A stretch of DNA of 64,000 nucleotides from Hybos culiciformis. Its lineage: Eukaryota; Arthropoda; Insecta; Diptera; Hybotidae. How positions within the stretch are numbered: position 1 is the stretch's first letter; the number at the start of each line of letters is the position of its first letter. Location of the stretch: NCBI GenBank assembly GCA_964007475.1, contig OZ023273.1, forward strand, positions 111,275,812-111,339,811, in the 5' to 3' direction. The translations under genes were made by a program, and so were the position numbers. Shown here one piece after another: positions 21,961-33,679 of the stretch. A model generated the notes under the pieces. It saw only the letters and a list, made by a program, of their open reading frames with translations, searched no databases and was not told the DNA's origin.

Positions 21961-22695
21961 AAAAACTTTTTAGCTGTCATCACAAAATTAAAAAAGAAAG
22001 TACGTATTTATTTCTTTCCGTCGTTGCGCGGTTTTTTGTATTTATAGAGTACTGTGGAAAATTGAATTTGGGATAATATTTTAAAAAAAATCAGATGAAA
22101 ATATTTATTTTGTCTTATAATCTTAATGTTCGCCAATTTTTTTTTTTTTATTTTGCTCTCAAAAAAAATAAAAAATAAAATAAAAAAAGAATTCATTCAC
22201 CCGGTCAAAAACGGGATTAAATGAATACGTTTAAATATTTATCCGTACAAATTTCATTAAAAATAAAAAAGTTAAATTTAATTGATGCTTAAACATAAAA
22301 ATCTAAGAACATGAAAGTAATTTATAACTTTTGAAATCAGAAATATAATTGTCACATCTAAGTAAAACTCTATGTTTTACAATATTTCAATTTCTAAACA
22401 GTTAGAATATTTATTTTCATATATATTACTGTACAATAAAGTTGTATTAAGTGTTTATTATCGACACTGTCGTTGTAACTCTATCGAAGGTATCAGTCAC
22501 AGATCATCAGTCATTCAGATTAATCAAGACAATCTTGACATAATTGTTATTGAGATGCAATAATATCAACCCACTTATTAATTTAATTAAACAAAATAAC
22601 TCAAATAAGTTTACAAAATGGAAAAAAAAGTCAACTCTTCATTGCAGCTACCATCAGTTGTAACAATTAGTTATTAATAATTAGAGTTTCCTTTT
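21961..22695. other. AT-rich stretch with one weak coding-like patch
   Basis: A patch of higher G+C at about 22459-22563 is open in two plus-strand frames (one ends VIQINQDNLDIIVIEMQ-stop). Without splice signals or a known family I cannot call it an exon. Confidence 0.3.
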
Positions 22696-23350
22696 CAGGG
22701 CACTTTTAAATTTCCCGGGAAACGGGAGATATAAATTTATTTTTTCGGGAAATTCCGGGATCCTGAGAAATCTGAAAAATTTTAAAGAAAAGTAAAAACA
22801 ATAACATTAAATATATTTGTTTAAAATAATAAAAAAATCACATCTTAATTGTAGTCTTATGTACGAAATATCGCAAATATTTAAAGCATTGCGTAAAAAA
22901 CAGTCAATGACTTTTCTTTTGTTGAAAATATTGATGCTATATTGAAAATACTCGTTCACTCTCAGTTGAAGTTGTTATACTGTTAAGTAATTTTTGTAAA
23001 TTTTCAGTTCCTTCGTCGATTATTTCAAATATTTTAATTTTTTTTTTCAAACTAATTGGAATTTCAGTGATACACTTATTCACTTCAATTTGCAAGTTTC
23101 TTTTTTACTTTAATTTTTTCCGAATTAAAATCCTATACTGAATAAAATTAAAAACGTATGTAATTTTATGTTTGAAAATAATTTCTTTAGATAAAATGTT
23201 AATTGATAAAACAATGAAATATATTTTTTAATGAAAATCATAATTTGCATTCGAACTAAAAATTAAATTGAATTTTCCGGGAAATGAAGAAAAATCTCTG
23301 GCATTGAAAATTAATATATTTCCCGGAAACTCTTTCAACAATATACCAGT
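22696..23350 (-). mobile_element. Degraded hAT element, second type
   Basis: The left edge begins CAGGGCACTTTTAAATTTCC, a CAGGG-type hAT terminus followed by the CCCGGGAAA/TTCCGGGA repeats typical of its family. Similar FPGK-coding TTTCCCGG segments recur at 23270-23325 near the other side. A decayed transposase C-terminus lies between. The right end, about 23350, and the target duplication are not resolved. Confidence 0.5.
22938..23030 (-). pseudogene. hAT transposase dimerisation fragment
   Basis: Minus-strand translation gives EIIDEGTENLQKLLNSI followed by TTSTESERVFS and a stop. TSxxSERVFS is the hallmark of the hAT C-terminal dimerisation region. Downstream frames are broken and the catalytic core is not recognisable. 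It lies inside the CAGGG-ended element and in the orientation expected for it. Confidence 0.6.
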
Positions 23351-24590
23351 TACCAAACCAATTATACCAAAGGTTAATCTTATTGATGTTAGACAAAGTT
23401 GAAAACTTTGAGGTTGCTCAATTAAAAAGGTTTCCTTTTTTAAATATATACATACATATTTACATCTCAATTTCTATAGTTTTTAACTATAATTCATATC
23501 CTAAAAAATTATTTATATTTTTTTTTACTTTTTATTTTAAGTTTTTAACTGATAAAAAAAAATCATTTTATGGTGGAAAAATCTTGTTTTTCAGAACTAA
23601 AAAATTTTATTTCATGTGAATAAATATTATTTTTGATTATGTACATAACAGAAAAATTTCAATCAAAAATATAATTTCATTTCGTAAAACGGACTGTATT
23701 AAAAACAAAATAAAAGGACTATACATGTTTTTTTTAAATGTCTGTTCACTTGCTACTTAAATGTTAATATATGTAGAACTTCATTTCAAACATGTATATA
23801 CTAAAGCTAGAGCATTAAAGCCAATAGATTCAGCCAGCATATAACATATAACTTTTAAATACGAATTTCGATTATATTTGACGGGGAAACTAGGGCAGAA
23901 CTATATGCGAAACTGTCAAAATTCCCAGATAATTTTTATTTTTTAAAAAAACATTTTTAACAAATTAAAATGGAAAGTACATCATTTATTTCATCAAATT
24001 TTCTTTCATTTTCATCATAACAGAAAGACGTAACAAACATGCTTGAAAATTAATAAAAATTGATTAATATTTGCACCTTTTTTAGTTCTATAAAAGAAAA
24101 ATAATGTTTCCAATTACTACTCACGAAATATATTTAATTTTTGTGAAGATTAAAATTTTAAACTTTTAAATTTTCCCGATATTCTGGCAAAAAAAATTTA
24201 TATAAAAAGCAATTAAATACTGATGAAAATTTATTATTTCCAAGAAAACTTTATTTTACAAGCATTATCAAAGAATTTTATTTTGAAGATTTTGGCTTTC
24301 ACGAAAGAAGAAATAAAAAAAAAATTAAAAAAATTTAAAAGTTTTTGACAAAAACAGAAGAAAAATAAATTAGAAACAACACAAAAATACTATTTTCGCT
24401 TCTTTGATTTTTAAAAGTATGACAAAGAGGTATTAAGTTTCAAAAGTATTCGATTGAAAGCATTAAAAACTTTTGATATAAAAAAAGGTACTCATACATT
24501 TAGCTAGAGGAGAAACATTTTTAATTGTTTAACGGTTTAATTTAACTTATCGAATGCGGAATTACATGTGGATGAACATTAAAGCTTACA
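23351..24590. other. AT-rich intergenic stretch, nothing supported
   Basis: Homopolymer-rich DNA with no element termini or exons that I can support. Confidence 0.45.
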
Positions 24591-25388
24591 CACTCAAAGA
24601 ATTCTGTCTGTTTTTTGAACAAAAATATTTGTTACTTTTACAGATAAATCTTTTCGAAAGGGGCCAATAGGGCTGTCTGTTGATTGCATCTGTAACTTTT
24701 GTCTGTAGAAATAAATTTTCAAAATAATAGAAAAAAAAATTTTATTTATTTTTTTTTATTTTTATTAATATTTTTATTTCTATTTATTTTTTATTTTTAT
24801 TTATTTATTTTTTTTATTTTTTATTTTTTAATTTTTTTTTTTTTTAATTTTTTTAATTTTTTTTATTTTTTTTAATTTTATTTTTTTAATAATTTCGATT
24901 TTAAAATTTTAAGCCTTGTTCGGGATTCGAACCTCGACCTACAGCATTGCAATCAAACACTCTACCACTCAGCTATAGTCTTAAAATTATGGATGTGTGC
25001 AAAATAGAAAATATAAATTATGTATACTGGTCGCTTTATAAACAAATAAAAACCTTGCATCGTAAATAAAAATACAAAAATAGTTTCAAAACCTTACATC
25101 GTTGTAACGCAAAATCTATTTTTCGATTTTCAACAAAATTATTTGTAAAACGTACTAACTAATTTTTTGATTTTGTTAATTATCAGTCAAACAGTGTAAA
25201 GGTTAATTCAACAGATGTTTACAACAAACCATGTAATTCTACAGAGCCTTCTTTGTATTTATTTTAACTAAACATTATGTTGGAGTAGGCATTTTTACAT
25301 TTAAATTTGTTAGTTGCAACAGATACAGACAAAAGAACCATCAACAGACAAAAATCTTTTGAGAATTACGGACATAATTTTTTGGGTG
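24591..25388. mobile_element. Inverted-repeat element carrying a nested SINE
   Basis: Imperfect terminal repeats: left CACTCAAAGAATTCTGTCTG, right reversed CACCCAAAAAATTATGTCCG. Subterminal GTCTGTTGAT and TTTTGTCTGTA motifs occur on both sides in rearranged order. A long T-rich run and a tRNA-like SINE head (24912-24980) lie inside. Target duplication is unclear and the family is unknown. Confidence 0.45.
24725..24980 (-). mobile_element. tRNA-derived SINE, second family, copy 3, with long A-rich tail
   Basis: On the minus strand TATAGCTGAGTGGTAGAGTG (A box) and CGAGGTTCGAATCCCGAAC (B box) span 24980-24912. About 170 bases of A-rich tail follow (the T/A-rich tract at 24735-24900 on the plus strand). 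The upstream flank shares CATAATTTATATTTTCTATT with the other copies. Confidence 0.65.
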
Positions 25389-25873
25389 CATATGGTAGTT
25401 TCATATAGGCAACTACTTTAAGAACATTTCTTTTATATATTATTAAATAATTACTAACTGTTTTGCAAATTATTGAGTAATTTCGAATCCAATTTTTGTG
25501 AATTCTTAATTAGCAATAAGCTTTTTATATTCAACAAATTTGTGTATAATCCCATAAATTTTATAAAATATCCTCTTTTGACCTTTAATTATTATATTTC
25601 TAATGAATATACAAGTCTTGATATAAAAAGAAAAAACATTATCAAATTTCTTGTTATATTTCCAATTTTTTTTTCGGCCTATCTCTGAAAGGTGTTATGT
25701 AAAGTTGTTGAACTAAACAATGGACTTCTTTTTTTTTTTTAATATAAAACGATATTTATTTTATCTTCTTTAGATACTCATAATCAAATATGATAAATTA
25801 ATCCATTTGTAGAAGCATCAGATATAATAATTAGATTATCTTCTACGTACAAAATCCTAAAAATAAACTATAC
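25389..25873. other. AT-rich spacer, nothing supported
   Basis: No supported feature between the two elements. Confidence 0.4.
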
Positions 25874-25877
25874 TTAA

Positions 25878-26605
25878 GGGGTTATATCCACTTGCGAGGC
25901 AGAAAAAACGCGTTTTTTTGTGAATTTTTTCCAAAGAGGCATTTTATTTTATACATTAATGGAAAAAATGTACTTAAACAGAATTTAATGTACTTTAACA
26001 ATCAGCGGTTTATTTAAAAAAATATTGGATCCCCTAGCTCCTGTAGATGATCTGCGGAGAGACCTCCAAAAAAAAGTGCTTGGCGGTGTACAAGATATCT
26101 TTGGTCCAAATTATCTGAAAACCAAAAACCAAAAATATTTAGTTTTGTAATAAATAAATACAGGTAATGATCGAAGGTCTAGTCAAAATTTTGATTTTTG
26201 ACAAAATGGCGGCCGTTCAAAAAAAAAATTCAGTTTTTCATGAAAATTTTTCACTTCAAAGTGGCTTAAAAAATCGAAATTATTGTCCAAAACCTTATTC
26301 CTTCGATCATTACCTGAAAAATATATCTGAGTAAGTCGTGTGAAAATTTCAAACCGATCGGTTTAGCGGTTTCGGAGAAATTTTGTACACCGACTCTGAA
26401 AACACGGTTTTGAGATAAACGCGTTTAAAGTTTCGGGAACTACTTTCGAACGCTCGGAGACGATCTTACTAATACGCTCATATCTCCGAAACTAATTGTC
26501 GGATCGATTTGAAATTTTCAGAGAATATTCTTGAATATATGTACATTCAAAAAATGAAAAAAAAAAAAAATCGATTTTTTGAAAATCACAAGTGGATATA
26601 ACCCC
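25878..26605. mobile_element. TTAA-flanked MITE (piggyBac/Kolobok-type target)
   Basis: The 728-bp element has TTAA on both sides (25874-25877 and 26606-26609) and perfect terminal repeats GGGGTTATATCCACTTG...CAAGTGGATATAACCCC. TTAA targets are used by piggyBac and Kolobok transposons. The GG start suits Kolobok better, but this is an inference. The interior is GC-richer than its surroundings, with phrases such as AATTTCAAACCGATCGGTTT and TCTCCGAAACTAATTGTCGG. No open frame of note. Confidence 0.85.
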
Positions 26606-28424
26606 TTAAGTGTGTAGCACTTTTATATAAAAATTAAATTATTAATTCAGATAACTTTGTGCATTTGTGTTATTCAAAATTTCCAAAAGTGTTATAATTT
26701 ATAATAATATTATTTTAAATTTTTAATTTGGTTGCGTATATTTTTAAGCATACAATTTGGTGTTCAAATTTTCTCGTAATTTCACGAAAATTATTATTAA
26801 AAGATCGGCAATAACGTTAAATTTTGAATGAACTTAAATGTTAGAATTTTTTTTTTTGAAGAGTGGTTTTTTTTTAGGGAAGAGAAAATGTTTTGGTTTT
26901 GGTACATAAGAGTGATAACAAATAGTTTTCCGGATAATGAAAACGGAAATTTATTTCTAATCTAATCCGAGGAGTCGAAATAAAAATCCAACAAAATGGT
27001 TCCAAATTTTTTCGGCTTAATGTCGTAGATAAATTTATAATTTATAACTTGATAGAAAAAAAAAACTAAATGAAAATTTTGAAAATTATTAAGAATAAAA
27101 ATAAAAAAAATAATAAGTTAGAAAAAAAAACTTTATCTTTTCTTTTTCCAATTATTTATTTCATTAAAAATGTTTGATGAGATGCTTGAAAGATAATAAA
27201 TTATATTTTTTAATTATTATAATGAAGGTAGAGTACCTAATCATTATCCTTGGAATTAATTTTTGAATACATTTTTGATGTTGTTTCTTTAAATATTCCG
27301 CTTATAAGAAAATTAAAAATAAAAAAAAGAAAATATCAAGGAAAATATCTGAAAGCAAATTAGATTTAAATTTTATAATATCGGACCATAATATTCTTGA
27401 GAGTATTTTTTTTATCAATTATTGTTGCTCGAAAGATTCCTTGGGCTTATGGTTATGGTTATTTTTTGTTGAGTGTCAAATATATTTTTCAAAAAATGCT
27501 GCGAGTTTCTATTTTTATAATTTGAAATAAATAGTAGGAATCTGAATTAGTAGGATCTAGAATTTTTTGTACACATACCACATTAATAACATTAAAACCA
27601 CGAAATAATTCATAATTTTTAATAAAAATTAAAATGCTGCAGCATATTTTTGTTCTCGTTTTTTTTTTGCATATTCTATATATTTACTTCATTTGGATTA
27701 TGGCAAATAATCAGGATCAGGAAAATGCACGTGATTTACAAATATGAGATAGAAGAAAAACTTTTCATTTTTTTTTTTTTTTTAATAAAAATCGCATTGT
27801 TTTCCCTTGTAATGCATAAAAATTTTTGTTTTTCTTATATATATTTTTTTTACAAGGTTTTTAGATGAAAATCGTGCAACTGATTTTAAATGCAAAGAAG
27901 TGTTTTTCTGTCTTCATTAATCTGCATCTGCATAATGGCAAAAACATTTTATGTTAAAAAAAAAAAATAAATAAATAAATTTTTATATTTTTCTTTTTGA
28001 CATTTTTATGCATATGGAAAATAATTGTGCCTTAAAGCTTTTAACGTACACAGATATGCATATGATTGTCATTTTGTTAGTTTAATTTTGCTTGACTTGA
28101 CTTCAAATATGAAAAACAATGAAATTCCATTAAAAAATCAATAAAATGCATATTTTAATTTATATGGACTTTATGTACAATATATATGACATATATATAA
28201 CTTTTAAAATGAATTATAATGAAAATTTATTTTGAAATACGTGTTGTACGTAGAGTAACTACTCATGCATATAAAATAATATTGTGATCAAGTTAAGACA
28301 AAAAGGATATTTTGACATGTATTGTTTATAAAAAAAAAACAAAAAACAAATAGGTATTAAAACTTAAAAAAAAAAAAATTCTGATAAATTTTTGCACCAC
28401 ATAAACCATAAACCATATAAACCA

Positions 28425-28559
28425 TCAACCAAATAATTTACACAACACAAACACAAAATGAATATTGTGATTGAGATTTTGGAATTGTAATGCCTTGAGC
28501 ACAGTCACTACTTCAAAGCAATTTTGCAATGAATGTTTCGGAAACCTATTCAAAATTAA
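28425..28559 (-). other. Possible terminal exon, unassigned
   Basis: A strong acceptor on the minus strand (pyrimidine run, then ACCTTTGCAG) is followed by a phase-0 open frame of 44 residues ending in TGA (LILNRFPKHSLQNCF..., ending LCKLFG). Composition is GC-richer than its flanks. I do not recognise the family, and no upstream exon is visible. The complementary strand also has an open frame followed by a GT donor, so even the strand is uncertain. Confidence 0.2.
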
Positions 28560-29423
28560 CTGCAAAGGTAAAAAAAATTTTTTTTTTGACATAAAAATGC
28601 CGCAAAAAAAAATGTCGGTGCAAAATAAGAAGAATATCGACACTTAAACATATCTTAAAAGCTTTTCATCGTGTAGTCTGTTAATTAAAAACAATTCATA
28701 ATAATCCTTAAATTACAATTTTATCAACGATCGCCATGGCGCCAATCTGAAATTATAATTAATACTCTAATATAATGCCAATAACTTACATATTTTATAT
28801 ATAGTTTTATAAAATTGTAATAAAATCGTGAAAGATTTTATTCTAATTATATTTTTTAATAAATTTACGTGAAAAAAAAATGATTGCATTCTTTAAAACT
28901 TTGTTGTTTTTACTTGATAATTTAATAAATCTTAAAGTTGAGGTGTGCTCAAATTATCTTCATTTAATTTAATTTAATAACATTTAATTTATAATATGCT
29001 GTACATTTATGAACAAATTTTAATATGATACGAAGGATTTTGTATACTCAATAAAAACTTTTTAGCTGAATAATATTTAAGAAGAAAATTCTACTTGAGT
29101 ATATGAATCGAATAGAGTTTCAATTAATTTTTTTTTATTCAATAATGATAAGAGCAATTTATTGGAAAACTTTCACAAAACTATAACTACTTGACACGAA
29201 AATTTATTTTCAAAATTCAATTGGTTCTTAAGCCTGTATATATACATTAAAGTTTAAAAATATATCGTTAAGAAAATTTATATATTGAGTAATATTTTAT
29301 TAGTTATTTTTTTGATAAAAATAAAAATCCTAATTAAAAAAAATTGATTTTATGTTAAATTATAATAATTTAATGATTCCAATATAAATTGAATAAATTA
29401 AATTTTAAACAAAGAAGTTAATA

Positions 29424-29513
29424 TTAATTTGGTAAAAAATGTTGTGCTACTTTAAGCTGAGGATGAACTTCCGTTTCGTTAGGTATTCCAGCAGGACAAT
29501 TACTCAAAATACA
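29424..29513 (-). other. Possible terminal exon, unassigned
   Basis: The acceptor AAATTTTGTTTACAG on the minus strand is followed directly by a phase-0 frame of 29 residues (CILSNCPAGIPNETEV, then HPQLKVAQHFLPN, stop). Codon use and G+C are clearly more gene-like than the flanks. The C-x4-C and the hydrophilic tail look like the end of a secreted protein, but I cannot place it. Upstream exons would lie above 29520 and were not identified. Confidence 0.35.
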
Positions 29514-30670
29514 CTGTAAACAAAATTTAACAGTGTTTTAAATCAAAACAAGGCTTAAACATGTTAAATTGTTATTCTTAAATCAATTTTTTTATTTTTA
29601 TGTATGTATATTTAAACAAAGTATGTATATATTTAAACAAAGTACATAAATATCATAATTATTTATATACATAATTACATAAATATATTTATACCACAAA
29701 AAAAAAATGTTCTCATAACATTTTGTTTTTATCACCTTACTACCATAATCTGAAAATTCTAGGTATAGTTTTACTCCTCTTTACTTCTTTTTGTGTATAA
29801 TTTTCCGAGAAAAAATACTGTTTTTATTTCCATTTATAGAATCTTTTCATAACTTGCTATCTTATGCAAACAAAATGAAAATTGCATGGCCAATTTTTTT
29901 TTTTTTTATTTTTTATATGAAGATTTCAATTTCAAAATGTTAATAATGGATTTTCTTTTACAAAAATGAATTTAAAAGTTGAAACAGAATATTTTACTTG
30001 TGGCATTTGACCCTCACATCCCACAAAAATGATTCTATTTCAATTAAGATTGTGGTTTTTATTAGAACATTAAGATAAAAAGGAAAAACCAAATTGAATA
30101 TGATTATTGCTGAATTTTCAATTTGAAAAACACATTAAAAATGCTCTTTAGAGTCAAATCAAGAAGAATAAAATGAAAATTAACAAGTTTTTTAGAAAAT
30201 GTTGAAAAAAATTAGTATTTTTTTTCTTCAATTTAAAAAAAGAAAACATAAAATTCTTTTGGTCTAATATTGCTTTTAGAAAAAATTTAGTTTTTGTTTT
30301 AAAATCAATGATTTGTTCGCCTCAAGTGATCTTATGCTATGGATATATTATATAATATACCTATAGTTTTAAATTGAATATACCAAAATTTAAAAATAAT
30401 ATGTTTTTAGTTATAAATATTTCTATGAGTATATTGATGCGAGGAAACTTTTGTATAATTTTATTTGCTTGCTAGTTATAATTATTTTCGTATGAAAGAC
30501 CTATAGTATTATGGATACAGGATATAATATACATATAGTTCATAAATGACACTCGAAGGCAAAACATTATTATCAGTAAAAGTAGTAAAACAATGAAGTT
30601 CGTATAAAATGGTAATAAAGTAATTGTAACGCCAATAATAGTAGAATATTAAATATATTATGTGAAAATA

Positions 30671-31203
30671 TCTATCTAACATATAAAAATGAAAAATAAA
30701 ATTTTGAAATTTTGAAGTTACGTAGAATTGGTACCCGAGATGATTATACAGTACTACAAATTTTTGATCCGAAACCCGGACGGGGGGCTTCCTTAGAAGC
30801 AGGTTTTGAAATTTAGGTATACATATTCCAATAAAATATAGTAGCGTTGGACCCGAAAAGCCTATTTAAAAAACTCCCAACCATTGTTCCAGGGCTCAAT
30901 TGCGGGGCTATACAACAAAATTCGAAATTTTGGAGTTAAATAGCATTGGGACCCGAGATGGTTATAGGGTACTAGAAATTTTGACCCGAGGCCCCGACGG
31001 GGGGCCTATCTTAAAAGCCGGTTGTGCAATTTAGATATATTCCGATAAGCCTATTTAAAAAACCCGAGGTTTTGCGTTTCCGCGGAAGGGTCTATGTAAC
31101 AAATTTTGAAATTCCGTTTTTTTAGTGCACAAAATCTGGATTAAAGTGTTTTGATATTAATATAAGTTCAGTACTACCGCGCGAAGCCGGGTATTTCGAC
31201 TAG
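30671..31203 (+). mobile_element. Helitron D, complete-looking, non-autonomous
   Basis: Starts TCTATCTAACATATAAAAAT preceded by A. It ends with the short hairpin-prone CCGCGCGAAGCCGGGTATTT and then CTAG, followed by T. This is the Helitron pattern: 5' TC, 3' CTAG, insertion between A and T, no target duplication. The interior contains two diverged copies of a roughly 190-bp unit (GAAGTTACGTAGAATTGGTA.. and GGAGTTAAATAGCATTGGGA.., each followed by ACCCGAGATGGTTATA and a GACGGGGGGC motif). No Rep/helicase. It shares the TCTATCTA start with the other Helitrons here but has a different interior. Confidence 0.8.
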
Positions 31204-33679
31204 TACTTTAATAAATTAATGACTTTTTAATATGAAAATGTAACTATGTATATAAATATAATTATTTTTTATATAAAACATCACATACACAAACATTTCC
31301 GGTTTAAGGATTGGGACTTATTTTTTTTTGTTTCGAAGTCAAGTTTTTTATTTTTGCCAAAATGAGAATCTGTTTTTAGTATTTGACTTGTATTTTCATA
31401 TTAAATTCAAATATTATAACTTTTTAATACTGACACTTTTAAATGTCAGAGAAATTAAGAAAGCGCCAAATCACCAGCTTCTACCTTATATCACGACATA
31501 CCTAATGTTATGTGTTTAAGATTGTCAAAAATTTTGAAAGCTTTTCAAATAATTTGATCCTTTTCAATGAAAAATATATATTTAGGAGTTAAATTTTATA
31601 CTTTAAAATGAATTTAAAATTATTTATACAGACGTACATATATTTTCAACCGGGCAAAGGACATTGATTAATGATTTATATTTTCAAAATAAATTATCTT
31701 AATTTATTTAAAATGTTATTTTGTATTTTTGAAACAAAAAATTAAAGGGTTTATTTGACAACCTATAGAAAAATGTGTAAATAATATAAAATACATGGAT
31801 TTCAAGACTTTAAGTAGATTAACATTTCTACTGAAACTATAATAAGTAAGTTAAGTACTAGAAATTTAACTTAAATTAAAAAAAAAATTATTTTAGTTTC
31901 TTATGGTTTAAAAGAACATTAATTTTCGAAACTTCAATTAAATGAAAAAAGAAAATATATTTTTTAAATTAACATTTCAAAAATAAAAAATATTTTACCA
32001 AACATAACATTTTTTACTTAAATTAATAAAAAAAAATAGAAAGGTAAAGTTCTTTCAGGTAATTTTCAAATTATCAGATTATTCTCCATAAAATTCAAAA
32101 CAATATACTACTATACATACATAAATCTACAATACATATATTTTTTTTGTCTGAAATGTGCAAAATAACTAATAATTTTCCCTTTTTTGTTAGAATTTTT
32201 CATTCAAATGGAAAATTTATGTTTTTCATTTATATGTGGCTTTTCTAGAATTTAATTATACCATTCATTTTTCGCATTTGTGGGTTTTTATATAAATGTG
32301 CTTGCATTATCCATAACTATTTCTATCCTGATAAGCAAAACTGAAATTTTAATTTGTTTTATCGCAAGATCTTTTTGTGATTAATTCTTCAAAAAAAAAA
32401 AACCTGGATTTATGGATTATACAATAAAACTTTGTAAATTATAAATTTTAATCAGTCTGTGGATCTGTGATATGTTTGATGTCATTATTTTTTTCTATTA
32501 TTTGAAAAATACATATTAATTGATAATCCATATTATTGTCGTTGACTATCTAAGTTCCCAAAATAGAAAATTGACATCAACGAAACTGGAATTCTGATTC
32601 TTGGTAAACATAACAATTCTCGTCACTGTAAGGTTCATTCCGTTGTTTGAGAGTTTAAATTGAATGTAACGATTAGATTTTAAATTTCTGTTAGACATTT
32701 TACTGAAGAGAGTATACTGTGAAAAAATCAATTTATGATTGAGATCTGATTTACAACACAGATTCCTATTATCATAATGAAAATTACAAGAATATATATT
32801 TGAGTTTCAATTACCTACACCCTTGAATTTTGGTAATACCATATAATTTATTTCATTCAAATTAAAAATGAAAGTGAAGGAAATAAATTATTTTAGTGAG
32901 AGAAAAAATTCGACAGTTTTTGAAAATAATTAATTACACTTTTATTTTATTTTTTTAATAAATGAAATTAAGTAAGATTTATTACAAATTTTTTTTTAAT
33001 GGATCACGCTTTTAACGAATTTCTTCAACAAAAATAAATTATAAAAGAAAACTGTGGAAATTTAAATTTTTCCTCTGAAGCATATAATCAAAAGTTCAAA
33101 GTAAATATTTGTAAATAATATTTTTGCTCACAAAAAAAAATTTTTTTTTCGGTTTTCTATAAAATATAGATGGAAGGTACTGTACACAGTAAATTACAAT
33201 TGTGTAATATGCTTTAACAGCTGACATTAGAAGAAAATTTGTATTTGAAGAAAATGTTGAATGAAAAAATATTAATATTTATTCTAAATAGATCAAAATG
33301 GAAAGAATGTCATAAATATGAAAAAAAAAAAAAAAAATTAGCTTAGCAACATATTAAAAACAATCAATTAATTAAAAACTTTGGTTTTAAAAGGCTCATT
33401 CAATCTTTTTTACAATTTTTTGGAGAAGAGTTATTTTTAAAAGCTCTATTTTATTAATTAATTTGAATTACAGAGTAGCTAAATATATTACTCATGTTAA
33501 TGGTTGAAATAAACAAAATACTGCGTTTTTAATTTTTTGCTTGTCAAATATGAATTCGTGAATTAAAAGTGCTTTTGATTAAGTATACAAATTTATTGTA
33601 AACCTAATTTTAATGATTTTCTTTTTCATCTTCTTGGCTAAAATAACATAAATACACATTATATATTCACAAGTAGTTA
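31204..33679. other. AT-rich intergenic stretch, one weak exon candidate
   Basis: No firm gene. A minus-strand open frame at 32546-32731 is listed separately. The rest is AT-rich. Confidence 0.4.
32546..32731 (-). other. Coding-like minus-strand frame, unassigned
   Basis: 61 codons with balanced codon use and a local rise in G+C (SNRNLKSNRYIQFKL, then TVTRIVMFTKNQNSS, ending FWELR). A possible acceptor (GATTTTTTCACAG) lies just upstream of the frame. I recognise no family and no partner exon. Confidence 0.25.

Larger units (their letters stand above)
26610..30670. other. AT-rich intergenic stretch with two weak exon candidates
   Basis: About 4 kb without a firm gene. The only exon-like pieces are minus-strand frames at 28425-28559 and 29424-29513, listed separately. 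Elsewhere there are A/T runs and short AT palindromes. Confidence 0.4.

Noticed and set aside
22459..22563. GC-richer plus-strand patch with an HCRC motif
   Set aside because: Only two cysteines, two frames open at once and no clear acceptor; not enough to call another CSalpha-beta exon.
24912..24980. Possible tRNA gene on the minus strand
   Set aside because: The same tRNA-like head occurs several times in the window with shared non-tRNA flanks and an A-rich tail; it is a SINE family.
28470..28569. Plus-strand frame with four cysteines followed by an AAAG|GTAAAA donor-like site
   Set aside because: It is the complement of a minus-strand acceptor and frame; without an upstream acceptor the plus-strand reading is weaker.
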